Assembly (NCBI GenBank): GCA_021846145.1
Contig: JAJZCJ010000022.1
Location: 1 to 19,769, forward strand
Direction of reading: 5' to 3'
From: Bacillota bacterium
Lineage (GTDB): Bacteria; Bacillota; Bacilli; Alicyclobacillales; SLC66
Length of the DNA: 19,769 nt
Part shown: in pieces, positions 15,736-19,769 of the stretch
Layout: every line of letters begins with the position of its first letter
How positions within the stretch are numbered: the stretch's first letter is position 1
Notes under the pieces: generated by a model
The model's database searches: none
What the model saw: the letters and a program-made list of their open reading frames with translations, nothing else
What the model was told of the DNA's origin: nothing
Made by a program: the position numbers and the translations under genes

Positions 15736-16314
15736 TTAGCGTACTTTCTCAATGGTTTTAAGTTGATCGTAGCGAAAACAACTGGTGATGTGATCCATCA
15801 CAATTCCTGTTGCTTGTAAAAAAGAGTAAATAATCGTTGATCCGACAAAGTTGAATCCTTGTTTTTTTAGCTCTTTGCTGATTTTATCGCTAAGATCCGA
15901 TGTTACTGGCACTTCATCGAGTGCCTGCCAATGTCCTACGATCGGTTTGCCATCTACATACGACCAAATATACTGATCAAAAGACCCATATTCTTTTTGG
16001 ATCGCTAAAAATGCTTTTGCATTTTGTACCGCACTTTTTATTTTTAAGCGATTACGGATAATGCCTTCGTTTTGAAGTAATGCTGCCATTTTTTCGTCAC
16101 TGTAGGTAGCCACTTTTTTTGGATCAAATCCGTCAAACGCTTCTCGATACGCTTCACGTTTTTTGAGAACAGTGAGCCAACTAAGCCCTGCCTGCGCACC
16201 TTCGAGAATCAGAAATTCAAAGAATCGCTTATCGTCGTGAACAGGCACTCCCCATTCCGCATCATGATAAGCATTGTATAACTCATTGCCGTCTGACCAT
16301 CCACATCTGTTCAT
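15736..16314 (-). CDS. tag: DNA-3-methyladenine glycosylase I
   Basis: The 192-residue enzyme excises 3-methyladenine from alkylated DNA, starting base-excision repair. It has the classic N-terminus MNRCGWS with zinc ligand Cys4 and His17 (AYHDAEWG), a helix-hairpin-helix-type body (LEGAQAGLSWLTVLKKREAYREAF) and the second zinc pair in MDHITSCF near the end. The start is placed at ATG 16314 because AAGGGAG lies 5 bases upstream and family members begin with M-x-R-C-x-W; the upstream ATG adds six residues without a better site. The gene is unrelated in function to the hydrogenase locus. Confidence 0.95.
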   Translation of the reverse strand: MNRCGWSDGNELYNAYHDAEWGVPVHDDKRFFEFLILEGAQAGLSWLTVLKKREAYREAFDGFDPKKVATYSDEKMAALLQNEGIIRNRLKIKSAVQNAKAFLAIQKEYGSFDQYIWSYVDGKPIVGHWQALDEVPVTSDLSDKISKELKKQGFNFVGSTIIYSFLQATGIVMDHITSCFRYDQLKTIEKVR

Positions 16315-16341
16315 AAAAACTCCCTTGCCCATTTTATAAAT

Positions 16342-16370
16342 TTGAGGGTCGACAGCGAACGTCGTATACT
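16342..16370 (+). promoter_or_regulatory. Predicted promoter for the 301-residue gene
   Basis: TTGAGG (16342-16347) and TATACT (16365-16370) are 17 bp apart. The spacer contains CGAC-N7-GTCG and the start region carries tandem TGACAC copies, so some control is possible. It lies in the 91-bp gap between tag and the divergent unknown gene. Confidence 0.4.
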
Positions 16371-16405
16371 TGACACTGACACTATTTTAGCATGGAGGTT
16401 ATTGA

Positions 16406-17311
16406 ATGACACATCCCTTGGATAACCTGCTCAGCCAAACCTTTGAACTCACTGGTGACAAAACCCCAAAAATTCAACATTATGCGATGGAATCACGAAT
16501 TAATACAATGAAGGCAGATGGGGCAATCAACACGGTGGATATTTACAAATTGTTTCTTCGTTGTGTGCCAGCACAGATGACGGGTGGAATAGGAGATACA
16601 TATACTTGCGTGAATTTCATCATCAAAATTGGTGACGCTCCAGAAGTCGCTATACCAGTTTTGGATCACTGGAGTTACATCTATTCAGTGAACGAAAATT
16701 ATAGAGACTACAAAGGTCAAGTATTATGGATAGACCATCGACCATTTGAACATTTAATGGATAAATTTGGAAACAAGGTTCCTCAAGACAAAGCATATCA
16801 CGTTTATAACGCCTTTATTGACTATCACGCCTTATGTACTGTATTTGCAGAAAAAACGCCACATGGAAAAGGCATACAAGATCTCTCACAAATCGGACAA
16901 AAAATCGTCCACGCATCGGCATTCAGTAAGCCAGAAGTCAATGTGAATACACTAGTATCTGAAGGATCTTACTTTGAGAACGGACAAATCACACTTGAAT
17001 TTAAGGGTCTAGGTCTTCACAATGGTGAAACATGTGCCATTATTGGCCATGATTCGGGAGCTAGTCGTTTTACGATGACGATTATTCCCGCACCGGGCAT
17101 CGAAGCTCTTACGACTGGAAGTTCACATTATAAAGGAGATATCTACAAAAATCTCAGCTCAAATTGGGTTGAAAAAGCGCTCCTCGAGGAAACCGTTGTC
17201 AGTGAAACGATCATTCCTGTCCCACCAAGTAAGATTGATGCAGTGATGGAACGACAAATCACGATTCTAAATATCAGTCAAACGGAATTTGATACGATCA
17301 CTGCAAGGTGA
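16406..17311 (+). CDS. Unknown protein, 301 residues
   Basis: I do not recognise this protein. GGAGG lies 7 bases before the ATG and the frame is clean. The sequence is soluble, with no signal peptide, membrane segment or coiled coil evident. It opens with a helical stretch (residues 1-40), has an aromatic-rich middle (DHWSYIYSVNENYRDYKG; IDHRPFEHLMDKFG) and ends in a beta-rich part (NGQITLEFKGLGLHNGETCAIIGHD). Histidines recur (DHRPFEH, IDYHALC, IGHDSG) but do not form a motif I can name. By eye its base composition is richer in A/T than the hydrogenase genes. It converges with a helicase remnant 7 bp away, which hints at a rearranged or acquired segment. The gene call is confident; function is open. 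Confidence 0.75.
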   Translation: MTHPLDNLLSQTFELTGDKTPKIQHYAMESRINTMKADGAINTVDIYKLFLRCVPAQMTGGIGDTYTCVNFIIKIGDAPEVAIPVLDHWSYIYSVNENYRDYKGQVLWIDHRPFEHLMDKFGNKVPQDKAYHVYNAFIDYHALCTVFAEKTPHGKGIQDLSQIGQKIVHASAFSKPEVNVNTLVSEGSYFENGQITLEFKGLGLHNGETCAIIGHDSGASRFTMTIIPAPGIEALTTGSSHYKGDIYKNLSSNWVEKALLEETVVSETIIPVPPSKIDAVMERQITILNISQTEFDTITAR

Positions 17312-17318
17312 TGGAAAG

Positions 17319-17966
17319 CTATATTCTACAATGCGTACTGATTCTGTTATGCTGACTGCTTTTCCAAGCGGAGACATCATGTGGAGGAGGATTGTCGAAA
17401 AACCGTTGCTTATTCTCCATATTGCCCAGCGCAGCAACAAGAAAACGATACCCCTCCGCCTCTAATTTATCCTGTACATTTTGCACCGCAGCATTGTTGC
17501 CGGACACGACAGCTACTCTCTTGTTTTGCATCACTGCAAGATTGGCAAGGATGTTTAGAATCGTTTGTGTTTTACCCGTTCCAGGCGGGCCCTCAATGAT
17601 GGAAATCTGGCTGCGCAACGCGTTATCCAGCGCTTCCTTCTGACTCAGATTAAATTTAAACGGAAATATCGTATCGGAGCCCGTTCGCGGGTTCACTCTG
17701 ACCGGCTCCCCATTGAGATAACAGCCCAACACACTGCTTGGACTCACAAATGTGAGCTTATCAAATTGCTGTTTCAGGAAGGTTCCCCTATCCTGCTGCT
17801 CATCTCTCACAGAGGTATATTTTGCGACATCGTTCCAGAATTGCATAATGATTTTAGCAGTAGGTGTTTTGACACTACTACTCTCCATCCGTATTGACCC
17901 CGCGTCATAAACTCGGCTTGACCCTTTGTTAATTTTGATGCGAACTTTGATGCCAAAGTCGACCAT
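17319..17966 (-). pseudogene. Truncated SF1 (Upf1/DNA2-like) helicase
   Basis: The frame of 215 codons carries FNLSQKEALDNALRS, Walker A GPPGTGKT (126-133) and motif Ia-like VVSGNNAAVQNVQDKL, typical of superfamily 1B helicases with an AAA_11-type core. It then stops after NPPPHDVSAWK with a short unrelated tail (SSQHNRISTHCRI). All later motifs, including Walker B, are missing, so it cannot hydrolyse ATP. The frame stays open upstream of the first ATG, through sequence that still looks protein-like (NYPDIPLTDASR), without a start or ribosome site. Both ends therefore look cut. Such large helicases often sit in defence or repair loci; this copy is probably a deletion relic. Confidence 0.7.
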
Positions 17967-18001
17967 CCGGCTGGCATCAGTAAGTGGTATGTCAGGGTAA
18001 T

Positions 18002-18175
18002 TTAAATATATCCTTTTTCTTTTAATTCCTGAGCGGCCTCTTGTGCTTTTTCTTCTTTAACTTGGAATTCTAACATGTTGTCCAAAATTTTGGCACAACG
18101 CCCCCCATACGGTTTGATTAACTCTTTGACTTCTTGTAAAGAAACGGTTGATTTTAGTTGGTAATTAACTTTCAT
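18002..18175 (-). CDS. 57-residue protein of unknown function
   Basis: This short frame codes a 57-residue charged protein (start MKVNYQLKSTVSLQEVKELI, end ELKEKGYI) with a helix-rich look and a single cysteine. AAGGAG precedes the ATG by 9 bases, and a promoter with a perfect TATAAT lies about 65 bp upstream, over a palindrome. A second ATG two bases further upstream (18179) opens a 4-codon frame only. The stop is 35 bp before the first ATG of the helicase remnant. I cannot assign a family; size and control recall an antitoxin or a small regulator, but this is speculation. The gene call itself is fairly well supported by the signals. Confidence 0.55.
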   Translation of the reverse strand: MKVNYQLKSTVSLQEVKELIKPYGGRCAKILDNMLEFQVKEEKAQEAAQELKEKGYI

Positions 18176-18219
18176 CCATATCTTCTCCTTTTTTTAGATC
18201 TGACCACGCAAAATGTTCA

Positions 18220-18266
18220 TCTAGAATTTCTAGAAGAATTATACCCCAACTACATATTTTTGACAC
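18220..18266 (-). promoter_or_regulatory. Promoter and palindromic operator of the 57-residue gene
   Basis: On the minus strand, a GTGTCA-like -35 (18261-18266) and a perfect TATAAT (18238-18243) are 17 bp apart. Immediately downstream TCTAGAATTTCTAGA (18220-18234) is a palindrome with a single central base, covering the expected start point. This is the layout of a repressed promoter. Confidence 0.5.
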
Positions 18267-18322
18267 TACCCACTAAATGTCCATCACCTCATCACTCTTC
18301 GTTGTGGTATTCGCAATGCACG

Positions 18323-18351
18323 TTTGGAAATGATATAACAAATGATATGAT
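18323..18351 (+). promoter_or_regulatory. Predicted promoter of the cyclophilin lipoprotein gene
   Basis: TTTGGA (18323-18328) and TATGAT (18346-18351) are 17 bp apart, 38 bp before the coding start. The spacer contains a repeated AAATGATAT. Prediction only. Confidence 0.45.
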
Positions 18352-18388
18352 TGACATCAAGGATTAATGGTTTGGAGGGTTACAAAAG

Positions 18389-19075
18389 TTGAAATCAGCA
18401 TGGATGATCGGTACCGTATTGACTGCAGCCTTCTTTGTTGTGACAGGGTGTGGCACTACTAGCAACGTGGCGAACAACAATGTACCGCAGACAGGCGCTA
18501 AGAACAACGTGGCGAATGACAAAGCACCACAAGTAACGGCTGAACGGTGGAAATCGATGCCCAAAATGAGCATCCAAACGAACAAACAATATACAGCGTT
18601 GGTACATACGAACTACGGTGATTTTTCCATACAGTTATTTGCGAAGAATTCCCCAAAGACAGTTAACAGTTTTGTCTTTCTAGCTGATCACAAGTTTTAC
18701 AACGGTGATCAGTTCTTTCGAATCATTCAAAGTTTTATGATCCAGACAGGCGATCCGAATAATAATGGCACAGGGGGACCTGGTTACACCATCCCTGATG
18801 AATTGCCACCGTCGGTTCCTTATACGGCGGGTGTTGTCGCCATGGCCAACACAGGCCAACCCAATTCTGGAGGAAGCCAGTTCTTCATCTGCACGATGAA
18901 CGACGCACAGCAACTGACAAAAAGCTATACAGAGTTAGGAAAAGTGGTCTCAGGCATGAATGTGGTGCAGAAAATTGCGGCCATACCCGTGGTAGCCAAC
19001 CCTAATATGGGCGGCGAAATGAGCAAACCGACCAAGGATGCATTTATCCAAAGCATCACGATCACTGTTCACTAG
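18389..19075 (+). CDS. Cyclophilin-type peptidyl-prolyl isomerase lipoprotein
   Basis: The 228-residue protein has a lipoprotein signal: basic start, hydrophobic core and the lipobox VTGC with Cys21. An Asn-rich spacer follows, then a cyclophilin domain from about residue 68 to the end. Catalytic-site signatures are visible: QFFRII (Arg111), FMIQTGDPNNNGTGGPGY (Gln119) and GGSQFFI (Phe165). It should fold or isomerise proline peptides in exported proteins at the outer face of the membrane. In the later part YTELGKVV replaces the usual YTxFGxVV, so one hydrophobic pocket residue is leucine. The start is TTG at 18389, with GGAGGG 9 bases upstream; no ATG fits the signal peptide. It converges on the ATPase gene. 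Confidence 0.9.
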   Translation: MKSAWMIGTVLTAAFFVVTGCGTTSNVANNNVPQTGAKNNVANDKAPQVTAERWKSMPKMSIQTNKQYTALVHTNYGDFSIQLFAKNSPKTVNSFVFLADHKFYNGDQFFRIIQSFMIQTGDPNNNGTGGPGYTIPDELPPSVPYTAGVVAMANTGQPNSGGSQFFICTMNDAQQLTKSYTELGKVVSGMNVVQKIAAIPVVANPNMGGEMSKPTKDAFIQSITITVH

Positions 19076-19083
19076 GTTTTGAC

Positions 19084-19117
19084 GAATTGGGTGGTTGACA
19101 TCATCACCACCCGATTC
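19084..19117. terminator. Bidirectional hairpin between convergent genes
   Basis: GAATTGGGTGGT (19084-19095) pairs with ACCACCCGATTC (19106-19117), 12 bp with one G-U, around a 10-base loop. It lies 9 bp past the lipoprotein stop. No good U tract follows on either side, so its strength as an intrinsic terminator is uncertain. Confidence 0.55.
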
Positions 19118-19185
19118 CCCCATAACAGAACGCCCGTTACTTCCATGATAGCCTGCAAAATTCTTGTCAGGGTGCGGTTTGATGA

Positions 19186-19769
19186 TCATTTTTCGGTCAG
19201 CCATCTTGCAAACATTCGTTCCCACACTGTGTATTCTCCACGCGCTGCCTTGGCAATCACGCCTACATCCTGCAAATGCAGAAGGGCTTTGGCTACCACT
19301 GAGCGTGCCACAGGTAATGAATAAGGTGGTTCCCCTTGCGCGATCTTTTGCAATACAGCGTCCGCACGAGACACCTTTCGCACTTCGCGTTGCTGTTGTT
19401 CGAAAATCGTCTGCAATTGTTCCATTGTTTGCTCATCCGCGAAATGAATGACATCCGCATCAATCGTCGTCTTGCGATCACTCATCGCCATTAACCATGC
19501 AGTTTGAATTTCTCCCATCATGCCGTACGGATGACCACCGGTATTGTGCAACAATTGTTTCATGGCTGCGGTGGTGATGGTGCCACCGTGTGCCGTTATC
19601 TTGCCTGTAATGTACTGCTCCCACGCCTCGTCTGGAATAGAGGGCAGGGGGGAAAAGAGCGCAAAACGATAAAAAGCTTGGTGTTGATTCGCGAACAATG
19701 TTTTCATCAAAGAAGGTTCGCTACCCAAAAACAAATAGCTGACTCGTTGTTGGGTTTGCATCGTCGCAC
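19186..19769 (-). CDS. AAA-type ATPase, C-terminal part (partial)
   Basis: The frame continues beyond the window edge. The visible 194 or so codons read VSYLFLGSEPSLMKTLFANQHQAFYRF, then a helical lid region (GTITTAAMKQLLHNTGGHPYGM) and a winged-helix-like tail (KALLHLQDVGVIAKAARGEYTVWERMFARWL). This is the C-terminal half of the archaeal-type ATPase_2 family of STAND-like AAA ATPases: the sensor region SYLFLGS followed by FYRFALFSPL is characteristic. The P-loop lies outside the window. Such proteins are poorly characterised and often occur singly in bacilli. The first ATG (19761) is probably internal, not the true start. Confidence 0.7.
   Translation of the reverse strand, partial: ATMQTQQRVSYLFLGSEPSLMKTLFANQHQAFYRFALFSPLPSIPDEAWEQYITGKITAHGGTITTAAMKQLLHNTGGHPYGMMGEIQTAWLMAMSDRKTTIDADVIHFADEQTMEQLQTIFEQQQREVRKVSRADAVLQKIAQGEPPYSLPVARSVVAKALLHLQDVGVIAKAARGEYTVWERMFARWLTEK

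Noticed and set aside
1..19769. CRISPR arrays, tRNA or rRNA genes
   Set aside because: No regularly spaced repeat series and no tRNA- or rRNA-like segment was seen on either strand by reading.

Overview
The window looks like chromosome from a moderately AT-rich acidophilic Firmicute, perhaps an Alicyclobacillaceae relative. Supporting signs are AGGAGG-type ribosome binding sites, several TTG/GTG starts, an AmiS/UreI-type acid-gated amide/urea channel and bacillus-like proteins. The genus is inference.

The centre (about 4.9-15.7 kb) is a self-contained [NiFe]-hydrogenase locus. A six-gene maturation operon, hypC-hypD-hypA-hypE-hypB-hypF, runs leftward. A three-gene structural operon runs rightward: a fused diaphorase/electron-transfer subunit (HyhB+HyhG in one chain), small subunit HyhS and large subunit HyhL. 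A hydrogenase-specific endopeptidase gene converges on hyhL. The two operons are divergent and share a 0.3-kb control region with a 17-bp-spaced direct repeat and a 10-bp inverted repeat beside a good sigma-A promoter. The module fits the bidirectional cytoplasmic group 3b (NADP-linked, 'sulfhydrogenase') type. HypA/B deliver Ni, HypC/D/E/F build Fe(CN)2CO, and the endopeptidase trims the HyhL tail after His423. No nickel transporter gene lies in the window.

Left flank (1-4.9 kb): a decayed IS607-like element (intact serine recombinase, only the C-terminal relic of tnpB), a perfect 48-bp palindrome, an AmiS/UreI channel gene, a homocysteine S-methyltransferase-family gene, a small membrane-anchored protein and an EamA/DMT transporter. 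Between the transporter and hypF there is a tight cluster of three DnaA-box-like 9-mers.

Right flank (15.7-19.8 kb): 3-methyladenine DNA glycosylase I (tag), a 301-residue protein of unknown function, a truncated SF1 helicase remnant, a 57-residue ORF with its own promoter and operator-like palindrome, a cyclophilin-type peptidyl-prolyl isomerase lipoprotein, and the C-terminal part of an AAA-type ATPase that runs off the window. No tRNA, rRNA or CRISPR array was seen. The most unusual points are the HyhB-HyhG fusion, the DnaA-box cluster, the 48-bp palindrome and the unknown 301-residue protein beside the helicase remnant.
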